A DNA stretch of 26,364 nucleotides from VMFW01 sp038058095 (GTDB lineage Bacteria > Patescibacteriota > Minisyncoccia > UBA6257 > 2-01-FULL-56-20). Below, in pieces: positions 1 through 5,864 of the stretch. Position 1 is the first letter of the stretch. Every line of letters begins with the position of its first letter. The stretch covers positions 1 through 26,364 of the forward strand of contig JBBUBW010000018.1 in the NCBI GenBank assembly GCA_038058095.1. Reading direction: 5' to 3'. The notes under the pieces are model-generated. The model was given only the letters and a program-made list of their open reading frames with translations. It searched no databases and was not told where the DNA came from. The position numbers and the translations under genes were made by a program.

Positions 1-54
1 CCTTGAGGTGGTAGCGGGGGCAACCCTATGGAGGTTCGAATCCTCTCCCGCGCA
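1..54 (+). tRNA. tRNA-Leu(GAG), 3' part, cut by window edge
   Basis: The anticodon loop TTGAGGT (3-9) gives anticodon GAG followed by G37, as in other leucine tRNAs. It is followed by the anticodon-stem strand GGTAG, a long class II variable arm (GGGG-CAA-CCC), a T arm with loop TTCGAAT (35-41) and the 3' acceptor strand CCCGCGC with discriminator A54. No CCA is encoded. The 5' half lies outside the window. The next base begins an unrelated truncated HTH gene, so the tRNA 3' end marks a junction. Confidence 0.9.
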
Positions 55-147
55 CAAGTAGAAAATGGCAAAACAAATCCAGCACTTTCGACAATTGCAA
101 AACTGGCAAAAGCGGTTGAGGTTTCGATTGATGAACTTTTGAAATAA
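55..147 (+). pseudogene. XRE-type HTH regulator, C-terminal fragment
   Basis: Reading from just after the tRNA gives Q-V-E-N-G-K-T-N-P-A-L-S-T-I, then A-K-L-A-K-A-V and a tail ending D-E-L-L-K before a stop at 145-147. This is the last two helices of a lambda-repressor-like (HTH_3) domain: the IExGkxxPsl motif followed by LakaL and the usual sxdeLl tail. The first part of the domain is missing, because the upstream bases are the tRNA acceptor end. An ATG at 28 is in frame but lies inside the tRNA T arm and is unlikely to be used. The fragment lies 2 nt upstream of the nuclease-like gene, an arrangement that recalls a controller protein beside a restriction enzyme. It is either a remnant left by integration at the tRNA or an artefact of a chimeric junction. 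Confidence 0.6.
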
Positions 148-149
148 TT

Positions 150-725
150 ATGGACAAAAACTACACAAGAGCAATTAAAGCAATTATAGATTTCAAAAAG
201 GATTTTGATAAAATTGATCCTAAAACGCCAAAAAAATTGGTTGGTGATATTGGTGAGTTTTATGCACTTAGAGAATTAAAAAGGTTGGGTTTTGAACCAG
301 AACGTAAGGGCGGACAAGGTGGGTATGATATTTTTTTAAAAAAGTTAAATAAAAAAATTGAAGTCAGAACTTCATTGTGGAAAAATGAAGGTGTTTATCC
401 CGATAAGACAATTAGATTTTGGGGCTGGAGAGTTGAAAACCAAAATCAGAAAAGGAGTGAGAAATTTGATTATTTGATTGGCGTTGGACTTGACGACAAT
501 TTTTCTAAACCGAAATTCTACATCTTTACTTATAAAGAAGCATTTCAGGTTGAAGATACAACAATTGGACGATTCAAAAACATTAAAAAGAAAATTCACC
601 TTTTCGAAACAAAAATTTCTTTCAAAAAAGCGGTTAAGTCAAAACCTAAACTTGTCTCGCCTACTGAAAGAAAAATAAACATGAACCAATTACAATTTTT
701 GAATAAATGGAAAAAAATCAAGTGA
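150..725 (+). CDS. PD-(D/E)XK-like nuclease, restriction-endonuclease-like
   Basis: A 191-residue basic protein. The core matches the restriction-endonuclease-like fold by motif: an N-terminal helix with GDIGE (E36), then a Gly-rich turn into GYDI (D60) and a strand IEVR (E71, R73). This is the usual E...D...ExK pattern with Arg where Lys is commonest. The order and spacing resemble Mrr-like or type II restriction enzymes and other DNA-cleaving proteins of this fold, but I cannot assign a specificity. No methyltransferase lies beside it. The start ATG is 2 nt after the HTH fragment stop, and the 3' end overlaps the next gene by 19 nt, which suggests translational coupling. The region is visibly more AT-rich than the rest of the window. 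A transferred defence or restriction gene is likely, but this is inference. Confidence 0.6.
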   Translation: MDKNYTRAIKAIIDFKKDFDKIDPKTPKKLVGDIGEFYALRELKRLGFEPERKGGQGGYDIFLKKLNKKIEVRTSLWKNEGVYPDKTIRFWGWRVENQNQKRSEKFDYLIGVGLDDNFSKPKFYIFTYKEAFQVEDTTIGRFKNIKKKIHLFETKISFKKAVKSKPKLVSPTERKINMNQLQFLNKWKKIK

Positions 726-1252
726 AAATAGACGATCTAAAAAGATACATAGAACTTTATGATATGGAAAAATATTTATTCGATGTCATTGGTTCTGAAG
801 CCAGTAAAAGAGGATATTTGACCTTTGAAGGATTTTACAAAATCTGTATGTGGAAATCAGCAAGACAAAAACAGAAATATATTAGCGTTAAAAATAGGAA
901 TGAAGTAGAAGCAGTTACAAGGAGTGCATTCGCGGAACAAGACGAAAGAAAAAGAATGGAAAAACTTTGTGGGCTTAGCGGGGTGGGTATACCAACAGCG
1001 TCAGCCATTCTTTCTGTTATTTTCCCTGAAAAATATGCCGTGATTGATATAAGGTGTTTAGAAATGTTGAGAGAAAAGTTTGGTTATAAAATTAGCAAAC
1101 AAACATCTCTCAAATCTTGGGTAGAATATTTGAATATAATGAGAAATCTTGCGAGGGAAAATGCAATAACGCCGAGGAAGTTAGATATGGCATTATTTGC
1201 AATGCACAGAGAAAAGTTAATGAACGAAGATTATAGAAACTTATATAGATAA
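707..1252 (+). CDS. helix-hairpin-helix DNA glycosylase-like protein
   Basis: A 181-residue protein. Residues 87-100 (LCGLSGVGIPTASA) match the helix-hairpin-helix of the HhH-GPD superfamily, and the following segment ends in A-V-I-D-I-R, placing D114 where the catalytic Asp of MutY/OGG1-type glycosylases lies. The position of the OGG1 lyase Lys (after GVG and one residue) is Pro96, so a bifunctional lyase is not expected. The protein lacks the iron-sulphur cluster cysteines of MutY/Nth. It overlaps the nuclease-like gene by 19 nt, so the two are probably co-translated and may act together on DNA, for example on modified phage DNA. That pairing is inference. It could also be a structural HhH protein without glycosylase activity. 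Confidence 0.5.
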   Translation: MEKNQVKIDDLKRYIELYDMEKYLFDVIGSEASKRGYLTFEGFYKICMWKSARQKQKYISVKNRNEVEAVTRSAFAEQDERKRMEKLCGLSGVGIPTASAILSVIFPEKYAVIDIRCLEMLREKFGYKISKQTSLKSWVEYLNIMRNLARENAITPRKLDMALFAMHREKLMNEDYRNLYR

Positions 1253-1258
1253 AAATTT

Positions 1259-2068
1259 ATGAGAAAAATAATTACATTTGGATTATTGATAGTTGGAGCA
1301 ATCCTTCTCTCCGTTGTATTTTCAAATGGTAACTTATTTAAGCCAAATCAAAATAAAAATGTGGCGGTAGTTGGATTGACCGACACTAATCTTAGCGACA
1401 CTCCATCTTTAGACTTACCTCTTCATTATTTTACAAATAAAAGTATTGCTTGGGGTTCTGTAGATACTTCGCGCAATTCTGACGATAAAAATACTTGGAA
1501 ATATGCCGTCGTTGATGGGGGTGATGCATATCAATCTTTTCCTACTAAAACAATAACATTAAGCACAAATGATTTTTCTAATGATACTGAGCAAATGCCA
1601 CCAATACAGTCAATGGAACAGATTTTGAAGCAAGATATAGAGGAAGATACGCTTTGGCAATGGTTATATAAAGAACAAATCGCAGAATACGGCAACATTG
1701 CGACTCGTTTTTTGCCAGCAGATTACATCACAAATTTGAGAAAGTTTGATACTGATAAAGACGGAAAAGACGAAGAAATTATTTTTCTATGTGGAGTTGG
1801 TGGCAATCATTGTCCGCACCGTATCGTTGTTGTAAAAGACCAAAAAATAATTTTTTCCGTTTCTGCTGGTTTGACTGGTCTAGACCTTTCTAAAACAGAA
1901 ACTGGAAACGGTTTTTATGTGCATTGGGTTCCGACTGAGGAAAAATGGGATAGGGGACTTTGTTGCCCTCTGGGTTATATAAAAACAAGATTTGTCTATA
2001 AGAAAGGAAAATTTTTACCAGCTTATGAGCAAGAGGTGTTGTATTTTGAGATAAAGAATACAGATTGA
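1259..2068 (+). CDS. membrane-anchored extracytoplasmic protein, unknown function
   Basis: A 269-residue protein. Residues 5-21 form one hydrophobic segment after a short basic start (MRKI), so the protein is an N-terminally anchored or signal-peptide-bearing extracytoplasmic protein. There is no lipobox cysteine. Around residue 165 the acidic run FDTDKDGKDE resembles the Dx[DN]xDG calcium loops of dockerin/EF-hand or FG-GAP-like repeats. Cysteines near GVGGNHCPH and GLCCPLG could form disulphides. It starts 6 nt after the glycosylase-like gene and shares its AT-rich composition. A strong long-loop terminator follows. I do not recognise the family. Confidence 0.6.
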   Translation: MRKIITFGLLIVGAILLSVVFSNGNLFKPNQNKNVAVVGLTDTNLSDTPSLDLPLHYFTNKSIAWGSVDTSRNSDDKNTWKYAVVDGGDAYQSFPTKTITLSTNDFSNDTEQMPPIQSMEQILKQDIEEDTLWQWLYKEQIAEYGNIATRFLPADYITNLRKFDTDKDGKDEEIIFLCGVGGNHCPHRIVVVKDQKIIFSVSAGLTGLDLSKTETGNGFYVHWVPTEEKWDRGLCCPLGYIKTRFVYKKGKFLPAYEQEVLYFEIKNTD

Positions 2069-2070
2069 TT

Positions 2071-2163
2071 AAATAGCCCGCTCCAAAAAAGTTCGAGCAA
2101 ATATTAGAATTAGAGCATGCGAATTTAGCATAAAAATAACCGATCAAAAAGCGGGCTATTTTT
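2071..2163 (+). terminator. long-loop inverted repeat, probable terminator of the AT-rich island
   Basis: AAATAGCCCGC (2071-2081) pairs perfectly with GCGGGCTATTT (2151-2161) and is followed by a T tract to 2163. The loop is about 69 nt, far longer than in a usual intrinsic terminator, so it may hold another structure or a small RNA. It lies between convergent genes. Confidence 0.6.
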
Positions 2164-2181
2164 ACTTTGCCAAATTCAGCG

Positions 2182-2198
2182 CCCCGCCATCGGCGGGG
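2182..2198. repeat. small GC-rich palindrome CCCCGCC-ATC-GGCGGGG
   Basis: A perfect 7-bp stem with a 3-nt loop in the AT-rich gap before the amidase-like gene. It uses the same CCGCC/GGCGG arms as the GC-rich repeat elements elsewhere in the window and may be a short member of that family. Confidence 0.6.
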
Positions 2199-2235
2199 AG
2201 AGTATTTATTAATTCTTTGGTATAGCGACGTGAGG

Positions 2236-3468
2236 CTACCTTATTCCATACAACTGATTCAATTTACTCAGCGTCATCGGCCCCACCATCCCCTCGGCCG
2301 GAACAATGCCGTATTTATCTTGAAAATCAATAACTGATTTTTCGGTACATGCACCAAAGGTGCCGCTTATCGGGCAATCATTCTTCGAAAAACCAAGCGG
2401 GGGATATAAATTTTCACTTACGAGCGCTCTCTGGAGGGCAAGAACGTCTAATCCCTCATCTTTCCTCGTAAGCGTTCTTTCAAAGCGAAAAGGCAAAATC
2501 GTAGTTTGGTTTGCGTTCGCATCATCCCGCCCCTCAAGGAAATTTTTCAAACCGTTGTAGGTCAAATAAGCCAATTCCTTCAACATCGTTGGTCTTAAAG
2601 AAGGATTAATAAACTGGTTTTCGTAAATATATCCGTATTCAATAAGCAGGGAAGCGGGATCAAGGGAATTGTTCGCCCCCACCGAGATTAACTCCTGATC
2701 TTGCACCACGCCTCCTCCTTCCTTAGGAAGATCGCTTGTCGGCAAAAGCATCGATAGGCTTTTTGAAACATATTTGGCAATTGTCTGGCTCGCCTTCGAA
2801 TTCGAGTACTGGTCCTCCGGAACGTAAATTGCGTATCCCGAATACCTGCCGGGCTGGCCGTTCCTCCTTCCGCCGTAGTCGTTAAAATAAATACTGACTG
2901 CCACATCAATCTTATTTTTATTCGCCCAATAATTTATTCCGCTTAGTTTGATGCTTGTTTCGTTGCTGGCGTAGTTATGAGAAACTCCGTCCGCCAATTT
3001 CACCGCTCCGGCCTTGACCATACTATCCATAAGTAGAAAATTTTCTGCCCAGAATTTCTCTATGTTTTTTCGCTCGCTTGAAAAGAAATTAACAAATTCA
3101 GGCAAGTATCCGTTCTCGTTTCGGGTTATAAAAACTTCGAATTTATTATCACTCTTCATTAAATTATAAAGGTCTGTCGCCAGCTCAAGATTCAAATCCG
3201 CTTCTTCGGTTCCATCAAATTCCGTTCCCTGTACCTCGCTATCGTGTCCAGGCGCAATAAGAACTCGAACCCCCTCGCCGCTATTTTTCGCTACGAGGTA
3301 TTTGTCTATGATCTGTTTATCCGTAATTGAATCGACGAAAAAGATGCTCCCTAAAAACTTCTGCGCCTCACCTAAAGGATTCAATCCGTACGGCTTGCCG
3401 AAAATTATCACGGCTAAAAAAAATAGCGCCAACCCCAAAAGTCCTAGCCCCCAAATCTTTTTTTTCAT
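2236..3468 (-). CDS. N-acetylmuramoyl-L-alanine amidase-like protein with C-terminal peptidoglycan-binding domain
   Basis: A 410-residue protein with an N-terminal membrane segment (about 5-23). Residues 68-310 follow the Amidase_3 plan: IAPGH (H75), an acidic EEADLNLELA segment (E88/E89) and LIEYGYIYE (E277), the position of the catalytic Glu. The second zinc histidine, expected in the SIHxN motif, is replaced: here it reads SIYFND (Y194). Residues about 335-408 are a PG_binding_1-like domain (GLDVLALQRAL, then a VGPMT segment). The protein probably sits outside the membrane and binds cell wall. With one zinc ligand missing it may be inactive, use another ligand (H164 is a candidate), or serve as a wall-binding scaffold. 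It stands alone on this strand, diverging from the M24 gene. Confidence 0.8.
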   Translation of the reverse strand: MKKKIWGLGLLGLALFFLAVIIFGKPYGLNPLGEAQKFLGSIFFVDSITDKQIIDKYLVAKNSGEGVRVLIAPGHDSEVQGTEFDGTEEADLNLELATDLYNLMKSDNKFEVFITRNENGYLPEFVNFFSSERKNIEKFWAENFLLMDSMVKAGAVKLADGVSHNYASNETSIKLSGINYWANKNKIDVAVSIYFNDYGGRRNGQPGRYSGYAIYVPEDQYSNSKASQTIAKYVSKSLSMLLPTSDLPKEGGGVVQDQELISVGANNSLDPASLLIEYGYIYENQFINPSLRPTMLKELAYLTYNGLKNFLEGRDDANANQTTILPFRFERTLTRKDEGLDVLALQRALVSENLYPPLGFSKNDCPISGTFGACTEKSVIDFQDKYGIVPAEGMVGPMTLSKLNQLYGIR

Positions 3469-3558
3469 TAAATTAATTATACCCGAAAAAATAAAAACTC
3501 CTCACGACCAAAAATCACTCGATTACTAATGTTCCCTTTTCCAATTTCGAGTCTTTAA

Positions 3559-3573
3559 TATAGAATTTATAAT
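3559..3573 (+). promoter_or_regulatory. possible -10 boxes directly before the M24 gene
   Basis: TATAGA (3559-3564) and TATAAT (3568-3573) lie immediately upstream of the ATG at 3574. Use of the first would place the start of transcription within a few bases of the start codon. No good -35 is visible and no Shine-Dalgarno sequence is present. Confidence 0.35.
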
Positions 3574-4350
3574 ATGTCTTGGACTAATCAAGAACTCCAA
3601 TCCCATCTCCGCGCCGCTAAAATCCTTGACCAAATTAAAAACCAAAGTTTTGAGTTTATCCGAAAAAATCCAGCTACCACCGAATACGCGGTTCAAAAAT
3701 TTATTCGACACCTTTTCAAGGAGAACAATTTACGCTTAGCTGAACATTCTCCGATTGTAGCTTTCGGCAAAAACACTTCCTTTATCCATTATTTTTTGAG
3801 CAAAAAAACTTCTCAAAAACTACTTGCCCGCCGTAGCTTTAGCAAAGGCGGGAAACCTAACTCTCCTATTTTAATCGATCTCTGGAGCCGGTTTAACAAA
3901 CACGAAACGCCTTTTGCCGATATCACGTGGATGGGCTTTTATGGGCGAAAGATACCCAATGAATTTCAAAAAATTTACGACCTAGTCATTAAATCTCGCG
4001 ATGCCTGCTTGGAATATCTAAAAACCGAACTCAAAAAAGGGAAGATCCCTACGGGAGCCAAATTAGACGATGTCGCGAGAAACGTTATCAAAAAAGCCGG
4101 CTACGAAAGGAATTTCACTCATTCCACCGGCCACTCGCTTGGATTTGTTTCGCCTCACGGCAAAGGAGAAGGTTTAAGTTTTAGAAATTCCACGCCTCTG
4201 GAAATAAACCTTGGCTACACTATCGAACCCGGGATTTATTTGAAAAACAAATTTGGCGCTCGAAGCGAAATTAATTTTTATATTAATTCCAAATTTGAGG
4301 TGGTTGTAACCTCGAAAATCCAAAATAAACTAGTTCTTATAAAACCCTAA
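3574..4350 (+). CDS. M24 family metallopeptidase (Xaa-Pro aminopeptidase-like)
   Basis: A 258-residue cytoplasmic 'pita-bread' peptidase expected to remove N-terminal residues from peptides, often before proline. The five metal ligands of the family can be placed: D102 (ILIDLW), D116 (FADITW), H187 (STGHSLG), E218 (TIEPGIY) and E232 (ARSEINF). GKNTSFIHY (65-73) matches the strand preceding the first ligand. Residues 84-95 (LARRSFSKGGKP) are encoded by a GC-rich palindrome absent from the usual family pattern and look like an in-frame insertion in a loop. The stop is followed one base later by the rnhB ATG, so the two are probably cotranscribed. Whether it is a true aminopeptidase P or another M24 enzyme cannot be decided here. 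Confidence 0.85.
   Translation: MSWTNQELQSHLRAAKILDQIKNQSFEFIRKNPATTEYAVQKFIRHLFKENNLRLAEHSPIVAFGKNTSFIHYFLSKKTSQKLLARRSFSKGGKPNSPILIDLWSRFNKHETPFADITWMGFYGRKIPNEFQKIYDLVIKSRDACLEYLKTELKKGKIPTGAKLDDVARNVIKKAGYERNFTHSTGHSLGFVSPHGKGEGLSFRNSTPLEINLGYTIEPGIYLKNKFGARSEINFYINSKFEVVVTSKIQNKLVLIKP
3827..3852. repeat. GC-rich palindromic element inside the M24 gene
   Basis: CCCGCC (3827-3832) pairs with GGCGGG (3847-3852) around an inner GCT-TT-AGC hairpin. It is translated in frame as part of LARRSFSKGG. Flanking residues continue the M24 fold, so this is read as an inserted element. The outer limits are uncertain by a few bases. Confidence 0.6.
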
Positions 4351-4351
4351 A

Positions 4352-5071
4352 ATGTCCAAGTCATACATTATCGGCATAGACGAAGTTGGCCGTGGTTCGC
4401 TTGCCGGGCCAGTCGCCGTCGCGGCGGCTCTTATTCCAAGTGGATTAAAAATCGGAAATAAGGAATTAAAAGTTTTGAGAGATTCAAAAAAATTATCACC
4501 TAGCCAGCGAGAAAAATGGTTTAAGTATTTTTCCGCCGGACCTGCCCGCTTCGCGTTGCGAAGCAAGTCGGGCGGGGGCGGATCCTCCTCTGGAGGAAAA
4601 AATCATCCCCAAATTTCATACACTGTTTCAAAAGTTTACCCTAGAAAAATAGAAAAAATAAATATCTCCCGCGCCGCCAATCTCGCCGCCCTCCGCGCCT
4701 TTCTTAGATTATCTAAAACCTACAACCTAAAACCTAGCACCTATTCAATCTTCCTCGACGGGGGATTATATTTAGGCAATGGGAAAAATCGAATTTCCGG
4801 AAAAGGAAACCCTTCAAATAACTCAGGGCGAATCACTGTCAAAACAGTGATTCGGGGTGACGAAAAAATACCAGTCATAAAAATTGCCTCTATTATCGCC
4901 AAAGTTTCAAGAGACGCCCAAATGCGCCGCTTAGCAAAAAAATATCCTTCCTATGGTTTCGAAATCCACAAGGGTTACGGAACAAAAATGCATCTCGCCG
5001 CTATCAAAAAATTCGGCCCAAGTAAAATTCACCGTTTGACCTTTATCCATAAATACCCTAAGATGAATTAG
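4352..5071 (+). CDS. rnhB: ribonuclease HII with three in-frame repeat insertions
   Basis: A 239-residue enzyme that cuts RNA in RNA/DNA hybrids and removes misincorporated ribonucleotides. IIGIDEVGRGSLAGP gives D10 and E11. IFLDGG gives D136, and ASIIAKVSRD gives D188, so the four catalytic acids are present. Family members are usually near 200 residues. The excess lies in three stretches encoded by repeats: 61-82 (a 66-nt GC-rich palindrome), about 121-131 (units like CCTAAAA) and about 157-169 (a perfect 11-bp palindrome). All keep the frame and fall in loops between conserved blocks. ATG at 4352 follows the M24 stop by one base, and rpmF follows downstream, as often seen near rnhB. Confidence 0.92.
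   Translation: MSKSYIIGIDEVGRGSLAGPVAVAAALIPSGLKIGNKELKVLRDSKKLSPSQREKWFKYFSAGPARFALRSKSGGGGSSSGGKNHPQISYTVSKVYPRKIEKINISRAANLAALRAFLRLSKTYNLKPSTYSIFLDGGLYLGNGKNRISGKGNPSNNSGRITVKTVIRGDEKIPVIKIASIIAKVSRDAQMRRLAKKYPSYGFEIHKGYGTKMHLAAIKKFGPSKIHRLTFIHKYPKMN
4532..4597. repeat. 66-nt GC-rich palindromic element inserted in rnhB
   Basis: Outer arms TCCGCC (4532-4537) and GGCGGA (4577-4582) enclose an inner hairpin GCTTCGC-GTT-GCGAAGC. A second hairpin follows, TCCTCC-TCT-GGAGGA (4583-4597). It encodes exactly 22 codons (Ser61-Gly82). The copy at 14587-14652 has the same length and is nearly identical. Its second hairpin reads TCCGCC-TTC-GGCGGA, so the difference in this stem keeps base pairing. 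Confidence 0.85.
4711..4744. repeat. degenerate CCTAAAA-type repeat units inside rnhB
   Basis: Units of the type ctAAAACCTacAACCTAA and AAACCTAGCACCT run in frame through codons for SKTYNLKPSTY. The same units occur around rpmF, before nusB and before rpmB, where they are intergenic. Confidence 0.55.
4829..4854. repeat. perfect 11-bp palindrome inside rnhB
   Basis: CGAATCACTGT (4829-4839) and ACAGTGATTCG (4844-4854) are perfect inverted repeats with a CAAA loop. They are translated as RITVKTVIR within a segment longer than the usual RNase HII sequence at this place. Confidence 0.75.
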
Positions 5072-5143
5072 GTTATAGTTTTTAGTTTTTTGGTTTTAGA
5101 GGTTGGGAGTCTACCACCTGTAACCTAAAACCTATAACCTATC
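5070..5143. repeat. imperfect inverted repeat of CCTAAAA-type units before rpmF
   Basis: TAGGTTATAG at the left is mirrored by CTATAACCTA at the right, and GGTTTTAGAGGTTGGGAG is roughly mirrored by units of ACCTGTAACCTAAAACCT. The whole rnhB-rpmF gap is therefore one AT-rich hairpin-like repeat. The arms consist of 7-8 nt degenerate units. Confidence 0.6.
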
Positions 5144-5147
5144 TAAA

Positions 5148-5300
5148 ATGGGTGGCGTACCAGTAAAACATCATACCAAAGGCAAGGTCGGCCGGAGACG
5201 ATCACACCTGGCGCTTAAAAAAGGCCAGCTTTTGGTTTGTAAGCATTGTAGCGGGCCCAAATTAGCTCATCGGGCTTGCCATGAGTGCGGGCGGAAATAG
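5148..5300 (+). CDS. rpmF: 50S ribosomal protein bL32
   Basis: A 50-residue basic protein. It begins MGGVPVKHHTKGKVGRRRSH, matching the bL32 start (AVPkrr.SkskkrkRRsH). It carries a zinc-binding pair CKHC and CHEC, as in four-cysteine bL32 forms. It lies between rnhB and nusB in the same direction, flanked on both sides by repeat-rich gaps. No Shine-Dalgarno sequence is visible; the repeat runs almost to the start codon. Confidence 0.93.
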   Translation: MGGVPVKHHTKGKVGRRRSHLALKKGQLLVCKHCSGPKLAHRACHECGRK

Positions 5301-5312
5301 GTTCTAGTTTTT

Positions 5313-5394
5313 AGGTGTTAGGTTTTAGAAGTTAGTTGGAATAATTCGATAACTACTTAGCTCTAAAACCTAAAACCTGTTACCCAGCACCTTT
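5313..5394. repeat. imperfect inverted repeat of CCTAAAA-type units before nusB
   Basis: AGGTGTTAGGTTTTAGA at the left is mirrored by TCTAAAACCTAAAACCT and a distal CAGCACCT at the right, forming a loose hairpin filling the rpmF-nusB gap. It is the same family as the repeat before rpmF. Confidence 0.6.
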
Positions 5395-5399
5395 CAAAA

Positions 5400-5858
5400 A
5401 TGGCTACTCGACATCTTATTCGCACCGTCATACTCCAATCGCTTTACGAATGGGACTTCTATTCCCAGAAAGCTGATTTAACATCTATCCTAGAAAGGAA
5501 TCTAAACGAATTCGCCCCAGGTATTGATGAGCCGGAATTTGGCTGGAAAATTCTCAAGAAACTTGTAGATCACCTTAAGGAAATTGACCAAATCATTACC
5601 AAGGCCGCCCCTGAGTGGCCTCTTGATAAAATTGCCATCATTAACCGTAATATTCTAAGAATCGGCCTCTCCGAACTTCTCTACGCCGACCGCGAAGAAG
5701 TGCCACCCAAAGTAGCCATCAACGAAGCCATTGAAATGGCCAAAAATTTTGGCGGTCCCAATTCTGTTAAATTTATAAACGGCGTCTTAGGCACTATTTA
5801 CCGCGAAATAGACGGGAAAGCCGAGGCAGACAAACCACCCAAACAACCCAAAAAATAA
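5400..5858 (+). CDS. nusB: transcription antitermination factor NusB
   Basis: A 152-residue all-helical RNA-binding protein that joins NusE (S10) on boxA RNA during rRNA transcription. It begins ATRHLIRTVILQSLYEWDF, matching the NusB R..R..A.q.LY.wd start. The conserved block AIINRNILRIGLSELLY and the C-terminal PPKVAINEAIEMAKNFGG and FINGVLG motifs are present. The tail after residue 140 is a low-complexity Lys/Pro extension. It lies 6 nt upstream of rnc, forming an RNA-processing cluster with rnc and smc. Confidence 0.93.
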   Translation: MATRHLIRTVILQSLYEWDFYSQKADLTSILERNLNEFAPGIDEPEFGWKILKKLVDHLKEIDQIITKAAPEWPLDKIAIINRNILRIGLSELLYADREEVPPKVAINEAIEMAKNFGGPNSVKFINGVLGTIYREIDGKAEADKPPKQPKK

Positions 5859-5864
5859 TAAAAG

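Noticed and set aside
5070..5394. CRISPR array
   Set aside because: Units are 7-8 nt, degenerate and in opposing arms, with no regular spacers and no cas genes.
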